Shown in pieces: positions 9,134 through 17,807 of a stretch of DNA of 64,000 nt. Position numbers and translations under genes: made by a program. The stretch's first letter is position 1. Each line of letters begins with the position of its first letter. The stretch covers positions 1,116,001 to 1,180,000 of the forward strand of contig CAVVOG010000003.1 in assembly GCA_963749895.1 (NCBI GenBank). The letters run 5' to 3'. The notes under the pieces were generated by a model. It was not told the origin of the DNA. It worked only from the letters and a program-made list of their open reading frames with translations, and made no database searches. The DNA comes from AC-51 sp963749895. Lineage in GTDB: Bacteria > Actinomycetota > UBA4738 > HRBIN12.

Positions 9134-9907
9134 TCAACGCCGCCGGTAGACGCGCCAGCGGGTCGGGGCCGGTGGAGGAGGCGCACCGAGGTCGAAGCGC
9201 TCTGCGGCCCACGCCCTGACCTCGGCCGTCGCCGCCTCGAGCGCCTCCTGCGGAACCCCCCACGTCCACGAGTAGGTGCGCTCGGGGACCTCCTCGAAGA
9301 AGCGTCCGAGCGGCACCTGGTGGTCGTAGGTGACCTCCTCGACGTGGTCGAGCTGCCACCCCGCTCGCGCCATGCCTGCGTCGAGTTGCACGTCACGATC
9401 CACGGGCTGGAGCCCGGGCGGCAGGGCCACGTCCCCGAGGACCTCGTGGAACCGGAGGAACGACTCCGCGAACGGCCCGGAGTAGCCGCCCGGCTCGATC
9501 GCGACCCGACCCTCGTCGTCGACGACACGGTCGAACTCGCCCAGCACCTCCTCCCACGCCGGGATCAGGTGGAGCACCCACCGAGCGTAGGCCCCCGCGA
9601 AGACACCGTCCCCGAACGGCATCCTCGTCGCGTCCCCCTGCACGAGCCCCACGGGGCTCTCGCCAGCGGCCTTCTCGACCAGCTTCGCCATCATCGCGGA
9701 CGCCAGGTCGAGCCCGATCACGCGGACCCCACGCGACGCGAGCGGGAGCGCCAGCTGACCCGTGCCGACCCCGATCTCGAGGAGCGCTCCGCCTCGGAGC
9801 ACGCGGGCGACGATCAGATCGAGGATCGCCTCCAGCGTCCGAGGGTCCGTGATCCGCGTCGCGTCGTAGAAGGACGCCGCCCGGTCGAACGAGAGGGACC
9901 CGCTCAT
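9134..9907 (-). CDS. SAM-dependent methyltransferase, class I
   Basis: A 257-residue protein with a Rossmann-like methyltransferase core: motif I is LLEIGVGTGQLALPLASRG near residue 47, followed by VRVIGLDLASAMM, QGDATRMPFGDG (motif II) and ARWVLHLIPAWEEVL (motif III). This is the Methyltransf_11 arrangement; the substrate is unknown. The ATG at 9907 shares one base with the TGA of the upstream YqgE gene (TGATG), so the two are translationally coupled. The C-terminus is Trp- and Arg-rich. Confidence 0.88.
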   Translation of the reverse strand: MSGSLSFDRAASFYDATRITDPRTLEAILDLIVARVLRGGALLEIGVGTGQLALPLASRGVRVIGLDLASAMMAKLVEKAAGESPVGLVQGDATRMPFGDGVFAGAYARWVLHLIPAWEEVLGEFDRVVDDEGRVAIEPGGYSGPFAESFLRFHEVLGDVALPPGLQPVDRDVQLDAGMARAGWQLDHVEEVTYDHQVPLGRFFEEVPERTYSWTWGVPQEALEAATAEVRAWAAERFDLGAPPPPAPTRWRVYRRR

Positions 9908-10446
9908 CAGTTCGCCGACGGGTCGAAGGGCATCGTGCGCATCATCGCGTACGACGGTCCCAACCGGGCGACGACCCGCTCCCACAGCCCTTCGGGCTCA
10001 TCGTCGAACACGTCCTCGGGGGTGGCGGGGGTGACGAGCCAGGCGTCTTCGTCGAGCTCGGACTCCAGCTGCCCGGGCCCCCACCCCGAATAGCCCGCGA
10101 ACACCCGGGCCCGCCGGATCGCGCCCAGATCGTCCGGGTCAGCCTCCTCGGGCAGGAACCCGATCGAGCCCAGCGCGACCACACCCGCCTTCGCGGGGTC
10201 CTCGAAGTCCGCGACGACCACCGCCGCCTCCGGCTGAACGGGACCGCCACGGTAGACCAGGTCCCCGGGTGCCACGAGCGCCGACAGGGGTGGCACGGCC
10301 TCGTCGACCGTCACGTCGAGCGGGCGGTTCAACACGACGCCGACGGCGCCCTCCTCGTCGTGGTGTCCGATCAACACCACCGTGCGGCGGAAGTTCGGAT
10401 CGAACAGGGACGCGTTCGAGAGCAGCAGGTGACCGGTGAGGTTCAC
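9907..10446 (-). CDS. YqgE/AlgH family protein
   Basis: A 179-residue DUF179 (YqgE/AlgH) protein. NLTGHLLLSNASLFDPNF is the typical N-terminus, HHDEEGAVGVVLNRPLDV the central block, and VFAGYSGWGPGQLESEL the family signature. The biochemical function is not established. I take GTG at 10446 as start because the family begins precisely there, although the spacing from the upstream GGGGGA is tight. It overlaps the methyltransferase start at its stop codon. Confidence 0.92.
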   Translation of the reverse strand: MNLTGHLLLSNASLFDPNFRRTVVLIGHHDEEGAVGVVLNRPLDVTVDEAVPPLSALVAPGDLVYRGGPVQPEAAVVVADFEDPAKAGVVALGSIGFLPEEADPDDLGAIRRARVFAGYSGWGPGQLESELDEDAWLVTPATPEDVFDDEPEGLWERVVARLGPSYAMMRTMPFDPSAN

Positions 10447-10463
10447 TCCCCCATGATGCCGCG

Positions 10464-12098
10464 TCAGCGGCCCATGCGGGGCCGCTTCGTCGCGGCCCGG
10501 ACGTCCTTCACGATCTCGCGGACGCAGTTGTACGCCGGGATCCCCGTCACCCCGCCTCCGCCGTGCGTGGCGCTCGAGCACTGATAGAGCCCGCGGATCG
10601 GGGTGCGGTAGTCGGCGTACCCGGCCGCCGGACGCAGGTGGAACAGCTGTTCCGCGGAGAGTTCACCGTGGAAGATGTTCCCGCCGATCAGACCCCACTC
10701 CTGCTCCATCTCGTAGGGACCGATCACCTGGCGGTGGGTCACGCTGTCCGCGAACCCGGGAGCCAGCTCGTCGTAGCCGGCGATCACTCGATCCGCGTAG
10801 GCGTCGAGCTCGTCGGGGTGCGCCTCGTCCGCCCACTCCGCGGGGCACCACTGGGTGAACAGCGAGACCACGTGGACCCCCTCGGGGGCGAGCGTCGGGT
10901 CCACGAACGTGGGCATGCAGCCGTCGCTGAAGGGGGCGGTGGCCGGTCGTCCCGCCCGCGCTTCCTCGAACGCGCGCTCGAGGTACGCGACCGAGTGCGC
11001 GAGCTCGAACCCGCCGGTCAGATCGGCATGATCCGGCTTCGCCGTGAACACCGGAGCGCGGTCCAACGCCAGGTTGATCTTCACCGTCCCGCTCCGCGAC
11101 TTCCAGCTGCGGATGTCGTCCACGAAGGACCCCGGGAGCCCCTCCGGATCGAGCTGGCGGAGGAACGTGATCTGAGGATGCGTGGCGGCCACGACGATCG
11201 GGGCACGCAGCTCTTCACCGCCGTCGAGCGCCACGCCACGCACCCTGTCGCCGGTCGTGAGGATCTGCTCGACCCGCGCCCCGGTGCGGACCTCGGCGCC
11301 GAGGGCGCGCGCGCTCGACTCGATCGCCAGCGCCACGGCTCCCATCCCTCCGATCGGCGTGGCCCATGCGCCGGTGTGGCCGTCGCCGACGTCACCGATC
11401 GAGTGGTGAGCCATCACGTAGCCCGTGCCCGGCTCGTACGGTCCTGCCCAGGTCCCGATCAGACCGTTGAGCGCCATCACGGTCTTGACCTGATCCGACT
11501 CGAAGAAGCGGTCGAGGATGTCGACGATCGACATCGTCAGCAGGCGCGTGACGTCGGCGACGCCACCGACGTCGAGCCCTCGGAACCGCCACGCCAGCCG
11601 GAGCTGCTCGAGCAGGTCGGACCACGACGTCGAACCGAGCTTCGGCGGGGTCGTCATCATCAGCGGCCCGAGGACGTCGGCGAGCCCGCCGATCCACGCG
11701 TCCCAGGCTTCGATCGCGTCCGCGTCCCGCTTGGAGAACTTCGCGAACTCGTCGTGGTTCGCCTGCGCGTCGTCGTCGTACTGGACGATGCAGCGGCCGT
11801 CGGGGAACGGAACGAAGTACGGTCCGACCGGAACGCTCCGGTATCCGTGCCGCTCGAGCTCGAGGTCACGCTGGATCGTGTCCGGCATCAGGCTCATCAC
11901 GTAGCTGAGCGTGGTGACCTTGATCTCGGGCGCCTCGGGCCACGGCGCCGTCGTGTCGGCGGCGCCACCGGTCTTGTCGCGCGACTCCAGGACAACGACC
12001 TGGGCGCCGCGCTTCGCGAGGTAGGCGGCGGCGATCAGTCCGTTGTGGCCCCCGCCCACCACGATCGCGTCGTATCGGTTCTGAACCCACGGATGCAA
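10464..12098 (-). CDS. CrtI/CrtO-like FAD-dependent oxidoreductase
   Basis: A 544-residue flavoprotein related to phytoene dehydrogenase, beta-carotene ketolase and PYROXD2. AIVVGGGHNGLIAAAYLAKR is the dinucleotide-binding motif at the N-terminus, followed by VVVLESRDKTGGAADT; the C-terminal substrate block ends in YQCSSATHGGGGVTGI. No other carotenoid genes are nearby, so a carotenoid substrate is not implied. The only reasonable start is TTG at 12098, with the flavin motif beginning about ten residues later. A TGAACG-N2-CGTTCA palindrome lies 9-22 bases upstream, suggesting control by a TetR-type repressor. Confidence 0.88.
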   Translation of the reverse strand: MHPWVQNRYDAIVVGGGHNGLIAAAYLAKRGAQVVVLESRDKTGGAADTTAPWPEAPEIKVTTLSYVMSLMPDTIQRDLELERHGYRSVPVGPYFVPFPDGRCIVQYDDDAQANHDEFAKFSKRDADAIEAWDAWIGGLADVLGPLMMTTPPKLGSTSWSDLLEQLRLAWRFRGLDVGGVADVTRLLTMSIVDILDRFFESDQVKTVMALNGLIGTWAGPYEPGTGYVMAHHSIGDVGDGHTGAWATPIGGMGAVALAIESSARALGAEVRTGARVEQILTTGDRVRGVALDGGEELRAPIVVAATHPQITFLRQLDPEGLPGSFVDDIRSWKSRSGTVKINLALDRAPVFTAKPDHADLTGGFELAHSVAYLERAFEEARAGRPATAPFSDGCMPTFVDPTLAPEGVHVVSLFTQWCPAEWADEAHPDELDAYADRVIAGYDELAPGFADSVTHRQVIGPYEMEQEWGLIGGNIFHGELSAEQLFHLRPAAGYADYRTPIRGLYQCSSATHGGGGVTGIPAYNCVREIVKDVRAATKRPRMGR

Positions 12099-12103
12099 CG
12101 TAC

Positions 12104-12124
12104 GCCTGAACGGTCGTTCAAGGC
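12104..12124. promoter_or_regulatory. TetR-operator-like palindrome TGAACG-N2-CGTTCA
   Basis: Bases 12107-12120 read TGAACGGTCGTTCA, two perfectly complementary 6-base arms around GT, with partial symmetry continuing outward (CC/GG). It lies immediately upstream of the TTG start of the flavoprotein gene. The ACG-N2-CGT form is common among operators of TetR-family repressors; no such regulator is encoded in the window. Function is inferred. Confidence 0.5.
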
Positions 12125-12154
12125 AAGTCGGACGTGGAGACCCCGTCCGCCCTG

Positions 12155-12190
12155 TCTGACGGCCGTTCAGAGGTCCTGAACGGCAGTCAG
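12155..12190. promoter_or_regulatory. Two further degenerate copies of the CTGAACGG palindrome
   Basis: TCTGACGGCCGTTCAGA (12155-12171) and CCTGAACGGCAGTCAG (12175-12190) are imperfect inverted repeats built from the same CTGAACGG half-site as the palindrome at 12104-12124. All three lie in the 96-base gap between the MFS transporter stop and the flavoprotein start. They could be a cluster of operator sites, or the two nearer copies could act as the transporter transcript's terminator hairpin. Confidence 0.4.
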
Positions 12191-12194
12191 TCCT

Positions 12195-13430
12195 TCACTC
12201 CCAGGGTGCGACCGGACGCTCGGCGTGCGACGGCTCCCTCTCGCCCGGCACGGGCATCGCCCGGCGACGGACCGTCGCGGCGAGGACCCCCGCCCCCAGC
12301 GCCGCGACCCCACCGATCGCGTAGGTGGCCTGTGGGCCGACCGCGGCGAGTACGGGCCCGGCGGCCAGGAAGCCCGCGACCAGCGACAGGTGGACGAGCG
12401 ACTCGTTCGCGGCGACCACCCGGCTCCGGATCCGGTCGGGCGTACGTCGCTGGATGATGCCCTGCTCGGCGACGACGGTGAGCGCGTCCCCGAAGCCCCA
12501 CACGAAGTTGCACGCGAGCACGAACCAGAAGACGGGAGCCAGGCCGATCCCGATCCCACCGATCCCCGCCAGCACGAACCCGGCGACGAGGGCCGACGGC
12601 TCGTTCGCGGCGGTCATCCGGGACGCCGTCCACGATCCGACCACGGACCCGAGTCCCCACAGGCCGAGCATCGCCCCGAACCCGACCGATCCCATGTCGA
12701 AGGCGTCGGCGACCGGACGATCCGACACGATCCCGAGGCCCATCCCGAGCAGCAGGACCATCCACGCCAGCGTGACCACCAGGAGGACCCGGTCCCTGCG
12801 GATGAACCGGAATCCCGCCACGAGACCGCCGTCCTCGTCGTCCCCGCTCGGTTCCTCGTCGGTCCCGGAGAACGGCGCGCGGATCGACCAGATGAGGCCG
12901 GCGGACACGACGAACGACGCCGCATTCAGCAGGAACACCGGCGACGCGCCGAACCACGCGACCAGGACGCCCCCCAGCGCCGGTCCGATCGTGATCCCGA
13001 GGTTCGAGCCGACCCCGATCCATCCGTTCGCCTTCGAGATCAGCCGATCGTCATCGACGAGGTTCGGGATCGCCGCGACCGACCCCGCCCGGAACGGCGT
13101 CTCGGCCACCGCGGTGAGCAGGGCCACACCGAGCAACGCGATCGGCTCGCGCGTGAGGGCCAGGAGCGCGAACAAGCTGGTCCCAACCAGATCCGACCAG
13201 ATCAGGGCTCTCTTCCGGTCCCAGCGGTCTGCCACGAGCGCGCCGAGGGGTTCGAAGAGCCCGACCGCCCCGATCGTGAGCAGGACCGTCAGCGACAGGA
13301 AGAGCGTCGAGCCGTCGGTCTCGACGTACACCAGATCGATCAGCGCGGTGTACGCGGCCATCGAGCCGGTGACCGAGACGAACCGCGAGACGGCAAGGCG
13401 GCGGATCGCGACGTCGGGCGAGGTTCGCAT
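12195..13430 (-). CDS. MFS transporter (drug-efflux/enterobactin-exporter-like), copy 1
   Basis: A 411-residue major facilitator of about 12 membrane segments. The loop 2-3 motif is GALVADRWDRKRAL, and the second half carries QRRTPDRIRSRVVAANES. It resembles MFS_3-type exporters of drugs or siderophores. It is a close paralogue of the next gene on the same strand: both share the RLxxxRxxSVTG opening, an IPNLxDDxxL block in loop 4-5, GxxQRRTPDxIRSR, and a GPQxxYxxGGxxAxxA ending. The substrate cannot be read from sequence. Confidence 0.9.
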   Translation of the reverse strand: MRTSPDVAIRRLAVSRFVSVTGSMAAYTALIDLVYVETDGSTLFLSLTVLLTIGAVGLFEPLGALVADRWDRKRALIWSDLVGTSLFALLALTREPIALLGVALLTAVAETPFRAGSVAAIPNLVDDDRLISKANGWIGVGSNLGITIGPALGGVLVAWFGASPVFLLNAASFVVSAGLIWSIRAPFSGTDEEPSGDDEDGGLVAGFRFIRRDRVLLVVTLAWMVLLLGMGLGIVSDRPVADAFDMGSVGFGAMLGLWGLGSVVGSWTASRMTAANEPSALVAGFVLAGIGGIGIGLAPVFWFVLACNFVWGFGDALTVVAEQGIIQRRTPDRIRSRVVAANESLVHLSLVAGFLAAGPVLAAVGPQATYAIGGVAALGAGVLAATVRRRAMPVPGEREPSHAERPVAPWE

Positions 13431-13480
13431 CCGCGTGCAGTCTGGCGCACCGATGCGCCCACGGGTACCACCCGCTCGTA

Positions 13481-13515
13481 GCAGCAGGGAGGCCCCGGAA
13501 GGGCCCCCGTGCTGC
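13481..13515 (-). terminator. GC-rich hairpin downstream of MFS copy 2
   Basis: GCAGCA-GGGaGGCCC pairs with GGGCC-CCcgTGCTGC around a CGGAA loop, a long hairpin 8 bases after the stop of the upstream transporter gene on the minus strand. No U-tract follows, as is usual in high-GC actinobacteria. It may separate the two transporter transcripts or stabilise the 3' end. Confidence 0.45.
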
Positions 13516-13522
13516 CACGGAG

Positions 13523-14797
13523 CTAGACCGGACTGCGCTCCGTGGCCGGCACGGCCTCGCCGTCCAGACCCTCGGCAGACGTGTACCGGATCTGCGGACC
13601 GCCACCCCCCTCCGGGAGCGCCTCACGCCTGAGCGCGAGGAGCGGGACCAGCGCGGTCGCAGCCATCGCGGCGGTGAGCCCGCCGACGAGGTAGCCACCC
13701 TGAGGACCGACGGCGGTCAGGACCGGGCCCGCGAGCAGGTACGCGACGGCCAGGCCCAACGACAGGACCGCCTCGAACGCGGCCATCGTCCGGCTCCGGA
13801 TCGCGTCCGGTGTCCGACGCTGCATGATCCCGTTCTCCGCGACGATCGTGAATCCGTCGGCCAAGCCCATGAGGAACAGGCAGAGCAGCACGAGCGGGAA
13901 CAGCGGCGCGAGTCCCACGCCGAAGGCCGCCGCGGAGATACCGAACGCCCCGAACACGAGCCATCGAGGTTCGGTCGCGGGCGTCATCCAGCGCCCGGCC
14001 GCCGACCCGAGGACCGACCCGGTCCCCCACGCCGTGATCAGCAACGCGTACCCGATCTCGCCCGCCCCGAACGACTCGGCCAAGGCGGCGTCGGCGACCA
14101 TACCGATCCCCATCCCGAGCAGGAACACGAGCCAGGCGACCGACATCCGCCGCATCACCCGGTCCTGCCACAGGAAGGCGATCCCGGCCGCGAGTCCCCC
14201 GTGCTCGTCGTGCGCCTCGGTTTCCTTCTGGAAGGACCCACGGATCGTGAGGGTCATCCCCAAGGAGACCACGAAGGACACGGCGTTCAACGCGAACACC
14301 CACGACGGGCCGATGAGCGCGAGCAACGTTCCACCGATCACCGGCCCGATCGCGATCCCGGCGTGGACCCCGATCGTGACGAGGCTGTTCGCCCAGGCGA
14401 GTTGGTCCTCGTCGTCGATCAGGTTCGGGATCGCCGCTCGGGATGCGGAGAAGAACGGCAGCTCGGCGATCGCCGCCACGAACGCGATACCGATCAACCA
14501 CGCAGGCGAGCTGGCGAAGGCCATCGCCAGGAACACCGCGGCGGCGACCGCCTCCGAGGCGATCATCACCTTGCGGCGATCGAAGCGATCCCCCAACGCG
14601 CCGGCGAACGGACCCAAGATCCCCGCGACCCCGAAGGTCAGCAGCAGCGAGAGCGCCTGCACGCCCGGGGAGTGCGTCTGATCCCACACCGTGAAGTTCA
14701 GTGCGGTGAACGCGGCGGCACCACCCGTGACCGAGATCAGGCGACCCGCGGCCAGGCGTCGGATGTTCGAGCGAGCGGTTCGAGGTCGGCGGTCCAT
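13523..14797 (-). CDS. MFS transporter (drug-efflux/enterobactin-exporter-like), copy 2
   Basis: A 424-residue major facilitator with about 12 membrane segments. FAGALGDRFDRRKVMIASE is the loop 2-3 motif and NGIMQRRTPDAIRSRTMAAF the later conserved loop. The sequence is collinear with the neighbouring copy 1, which indicates a tandem duplication followed by divergence. A perfect 8-bp inverted repeat (14853-14870) lies 56 bases upstream of the ATG at 14797. The C-terminus carries about 35 extra hydrophilic residues. Confidence 0.9.
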   Translation of the reverse strand: MDRRPRTARSNIRRLAAGRLISVTGGAAAFTALNFTVWDQTHSPGVQALSLLLTFGVAGILGPFAGALGDRFDRRKVMIASEAVAAAVFLAMAFASSPAWLIGIAFVAAIAELPFFSASRAAIPNLIDDEDQLAWANSLVTIGVHAGIAIGPVIGGTLLALIGPSWVFALNAVSFVVSLGMTLTIRGSFQKETEAHDEHGGLAAGIAFLWQDRVMRRMSVAWLVFLLGMGIGMVADAALAESFGAGEIGYALLITAWGTGSVLGSAAGRWMTPATEPRWLVFGAFGISAAAFGVGLAPLFPLVLLCLFLMGLADGFTIVAENGIMQRRTPDAIRSRTMAAFEAVLSLGLAVAYLLAGPVLTAVGPQGGYLVGGLTAAMAATALVPLLALRREALPEGGGGPQIRYTSAEGLDGEAVPATERSPV

Positions 14798-14852
14798 GGA
14801 GCGGCTCCTACGGGGGGTGGTGGACGGGGTGACGGACGGACGACGGGGTGTG

Positions 14853-14870
14853 GGCGCGTCAGGACGCGCC
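14853..14870. repeat. Perfect inverted repeat GGCGCGTC-N2-GACGCGCC
   Basis: Two exactly complementary 8-base arms separated by AG lie in the 180-base gap (14798-14977) between the MFS transporter start and the serA stop. It may be an operator for the transporter or a hairpin in its leader RNA. Nothing else recognisable is in this gap apart from a 14-codon ATG frame without a ribosome site. Confidence 0.45.
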
Positions 14871-14977
14871 GAGGGTCCCCGTATCCGTCACCTTCCACTC
14901 CATGGTGCGGGGACGTTACCACGGGCGTCGGCCCCCGGGCCAGCGCATCACCGAGATCGGGCTGTGGAGAAGGTGTG

Positions 14978-16561
14978 TCAGGCGGGCAGCGTGACCGAGC
15001 GGATCCGCGTCGCCTCGATGTCCGCGGCCGCGCGGTCGAGGACGTGGGCCGGCACCTCCGTGTCGACGGTCACGCACATCAGCGCCTCACCCCCCAGACC
15101 ACCACGGCGGCCGACGTCCATCGTGGCGATGTTGATGCCGTGTTCTCCGAGGATCGTCCCGATCCGCCCGATCACGCCGGGGCGGTCCGTATAGGTGAAG
15201 AACACCATCCGAGGCGCCGGCGCGACCTCGATGTCGAAGTCGTTCACCTGGAGGATCCGCTCGGCGCCGCGCGCCACGATCGTCCCTTGGATGCTCACCG
15301 GACCCTCGTCGGTCTCGGCGCGGATCGAGATCAGCGACACGTAGTCCTGCGAGACGGTCGAACGCATCTCGCTCACCGTCAGCCCGCGGTCACGCGCCAA
15401 CGACGGCGCGTTCACGAAGGACACAGGCTCGTGGACCGTGCGCCCGAGGACCCCCTTGAGCACGGCGAGCGTGAGCACGCGCGTGTCGTGCTCGGCGATC
15501 CGCCCCAGGTAGGACGCCACGAGGTCGCGCACGCCCATCCCGGCGAGACCGGCCGCCAGGGCGCCCAGGCGTTCGGCGAGCGGCACGAACGGACGCACGA
15601 CCTCGGTCACCTCCGCCCCGGCCGAGACGTTCACCGCGTACGGGACGAACTCCCCCTGCAGCGCCAGGCGGACCATCTCGGCGACGGTCGTGCCTGCCTT
15701 GTCCTGCGCCTCGCGGGTCGAGGCGCCGAGGTGTGGTGTCACGATCACGTTCGGCATGCCGAACAGGGGCGACGCCGTCGTCGGCTCGGTGGCGAAGACG
15801 TCGAGGGCCGCGCCGCCGAGGCGGCCGTCGGCCAGCGCGGCGGCCAGCGCGGCCTCGTCCACGATCCCACCCCGGGCGGTGTTCACGAGCCTCGCACCTG
15901 GCTTCATCATGCGAAGCTCCTTCTCGCCCAGGAGACCTTCGGTCTCGGGCGTCCGCGGCAGGTGGATCGCCACGAAGTCCGCCTGGACGAGCAGCGCCTC
16001 GAGGGTCGGCATCAGCTCGACGCCGATCTCCTTGGCTCGTTCGACGCTCACGAACAGGTCGAACGCGATCACCCGCATGCCGAAGGCGGCGGCGCGGGCT
16101 GCGACGAGCGACCCGACGCGGCCGAGACCCACGAGCCCTACCGTCTTTCCCGCCAGCTCGACCCCCTCCCACCGGGAGCGCTCCCATCGCCCGGCGACGA
16201 GGTCGGCGTGGGCTTGCGGGACGTTCCGCGCCTGTGCGAGCAGGAGCGCGAGCGTGTGTTCGGCCGCGCTGATGATGTTGGACTGGGGTGCGTTGACCAC
16301 CATCACGCCGCGGCGAGTGGCGGCCTCGACGTCCACGTTGTCGAGTCCGATCCCGGCCCGAGCGACGACCTTCATGTTCGACCCGGCCTCCAGGACCTCC
16401 GCGGTGACCTCGGTGGCGCTGCGGATCACGAGGGCGTCGTACGGCCCGATCTCGGCGGCCAGGTCGCCCTTCGCGAGGTCTGTCCGGACGTCGACCTCGA
16501 AGTCACGGGTCAGCAGTTCCAGACCCTGTTCGGACAGGGCCTCGGTCACGAGGACCTTCAC
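14978..16561 (-). CDS. serA: D-3-phosphoglycerate dehydrogenase
   Basis: A 527-residue long-form SerA, which oxidises 3-phosphoglycerate with NAD+ in the first step of serine synthesis. The catalytic domain shows VVARAGIGLDNVD, the NAD loop VGLVGLGRVGS, NTARGGIVDEAAL and TPHLGASTREAQ. An intervening ASB domain and a C-terminal ACT domain (PGVIGRIGTILGEHGINIA) follow, the architecture that gives serine feedback control in actinobacteria; the length matches theirs. The GTG at 16561 overlaps the TGA of the upstream aminotransferase, coupling the two enzymes. Confidence 0.96.
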   Translation of the reverse strand: MKVLVTEALSEQGLELLTRDFEVDVRTDLAKGDLAAEIGPYDALVIRSATEVTAEVLEAGSNMKVVARAGIGLDNVDVEAATRRGVMVVNAPQSNIISAAEHTLALLLAQARNVPQAHADLVAGRWERSRWEGVELAGKTVGLVGLGRVGSLVAARAAAFGMRVIAFDLFVSVERAKEIGVELMPTLEALLVQADFVAIHLPRTPETEGLLGEKELRMMKPGARLVNTARGGIVDEAALAAALADGRLGGAALDVFATEPTTASPLFGMPNVIVTPHLGASTREAQDKAGTTVAEMVRLALQGEFVPYAVNVSAGAEVTEVVRPFVPLAERLGALAAGLAGMGVRDLVASYLGRIAEHDTRVLTLAVLKGVLGRTVHEPVSFVNAPSLARDRGLTVSEMRSTVSQDYVSLISIRAETDEGPVSIQGTIVARGAERILQVNDFDIEVAPAPRMVFFTYTDRPGVIGRIGTILGEHGINIATMDVGRRGGLGGEALMCVTVDTEVPAHVLDRAAADIEATRIRSVTLPA

Positions 16562-17715
16562 GACGCGCCCTGGAAGACCTGCTCCGCCGCGGCGACGGCG
16601 GCTCCGAGCTTCACCGGGTAGCCCAGCCGCCCGAGCGTCATCTCCAGCGCGGCCAGTCCACGCAGGATGTCGAGTTCGTTGAAGTACCCGAAGTGCCCGA
16701 TCCGGAAGACCTTGCCCTTCAGCGGTCCTTGTCCCGGGGCGAGAACGCAGCCGAAGTCGGCTCGGATCCTGTCGCTGATCGTGTCGGCGTCGATCCCCTC
16801 GGGTGCCTTGATCGCGGTGACGGTCCAGTTCTCCGCCAGGCCCTCGCCGAACAGGTCCAGGCCGAGCGCCTCGATGCCCTCCTTCACGCCGCGGCTGAGC
16901 ATCTCGTGACGCTTCAGCGCTCCCTCGAGCCCGTCCTGGTAGTAGAGCTCGAGCGCAGCCTGCAACCCCTGCATCACGCTGATCGCCGGGGTCCACGGGT
17001 TCTCCGGGTGCGGGAGGTCGGCGAACCGCTTGTAGATCCGCCAGTCGAAATAGAACCGAGGGTTCGTCGCCGTCTCACCGGCGGCCCAGGCGCGCTCGCT
17101 GATCGCGACGAACGCGATCCCCGGGCTCGCCGACAAGGCCTTCTGCGACCCCGCGACCGCGACGTCGATCCCCCATGCATCGAACTCGAAGGGGACCGCC
17201 CCGAGGCTCGACACCGCGTCGACGATCACCATCGCACCGGCGTCGTTCGCGACCCTCGCGAGACCCTCGATCGGCTGGATCACGCCGGTGGAGGTCTCCG
17301 ACTGCGTGAGCAACACCGCCTTCGTGTTCGGGTGCTGGGCGAGGGCGTCGGCGACCCTCGCCGGGTCGAGCTTCGTCCCCCACGGCTCCTCGATCGTGTG
17401 CACGGTCAGCCCGTACGCCTCGGCGAGCTGTTGCCAGCGCTGCGCGAAGAACCCCGCGAGCGGGACGAACACCTCGTCGCCCGGCGAGAAGCAGTTCTGG
17501 ATCGCCGACTCCAGGCCGCCCGTGCCGCTCGAGGTCATCAGCAGCACCTCGGCGCCGTCGGTCCGGTACAGATCCTTGAGACGCGTCGTCACGTCGCGCA
17601 TCAGGTTCCCGAAGCCGGGACCGCGGTGGTAGACGAGCGGGCTCCCTTGCGCCAGGAGCACCTCCGGCGGGATCGGCGTCGGGCCTGGGGCCAGGATGAT
17701 CTCCGGCCTGTCCAC
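16558..17715 (-). CDS. Class V aminotransferase (possible phosphoserine aminotransferase substitute)
   Basis: A 385-residue class V PLP enzyme of the serine-pyruvate/alanine-glyoxylate type. LAPGPTPIPPEVL opens the protein, MTSSGTGGLESAI is the cofactor-phosphate loop, and AGSQKALSASPG carries the catalytic lysine. It overlaps serA by four bases, so it probably supplies the transamination step of serine synthesis, or the reverse serine to hydroxypyruvate step. Two GTG codons compete for start: the one at 17724 is fused to the ribosome site, while 17715 has GAGGAG at a normal 8-base spacing and was chosen. A TAGCCT -10 box is at 17750-17755. Confidence 0.88.
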   Translation of the reverse strand: MDRPEIILAPGPTPIPPEVLLAQGSPLVYHRGPGFGNLMRDVTTRLKDLYRTDGAEVLLMTSSGTGGLESAIQNCFSPGDEVFVPLAGFFAQRWQQLAEAYGLTVHTIEEPWGTKLDPARVADALAQHPNTKAVLLTQSETSTGVIQPIEGLARVANDAGAMVIVDAVSSLGAVPFEFDAWGIDVAVAGSQKALSASPGIAFVAISERAWAAGETATNPRFYFDWRIYKRFADLPHPENPWTPAISVMQGLQAALELYYQDGLEGALKRHEMLSRGVKEGIEALGLDLFGEGLAENWTVTAIKAPEGIDADTISDRIRADFGCVLAPGQGPLKGKVFRIGHFGYFNELDILRGLAALEMTLGRLGYPVKLGAAVAAAEQVFQGAS

Positions 17716-17749
17716 GGGTATCACTCCTCAGGTGGGCTCGTTGCCGCAC

Positions 17750-17755
17750 AGGCTA
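17750..17755 (-). promoter_or_regulatory. Likely -10 box for the aminotransferase-serA operon
   Basis: The minus strand reads TAGCCT here, about 34 bases upstream of the chosen GTG and in front of a proper GAGGAG ribosome site. It matches the TANNNT pattern seen before many genes in this window. The -35 region has no obvious match. Confidence 0.4.
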
Positions 17756-17807
17756 CCAAGGCCCCTGCGCCGGCTGACCCGTTCGCGCCGATGCCGCACC
17801 GGAGCGG

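Noticed and set aside
14798..14977. A leader peptide (14 codons, ATG in GCACCATGGAGTGG) before the MFS exporter
   Set aside because: No ribosome site and no attenuation-type codon run.
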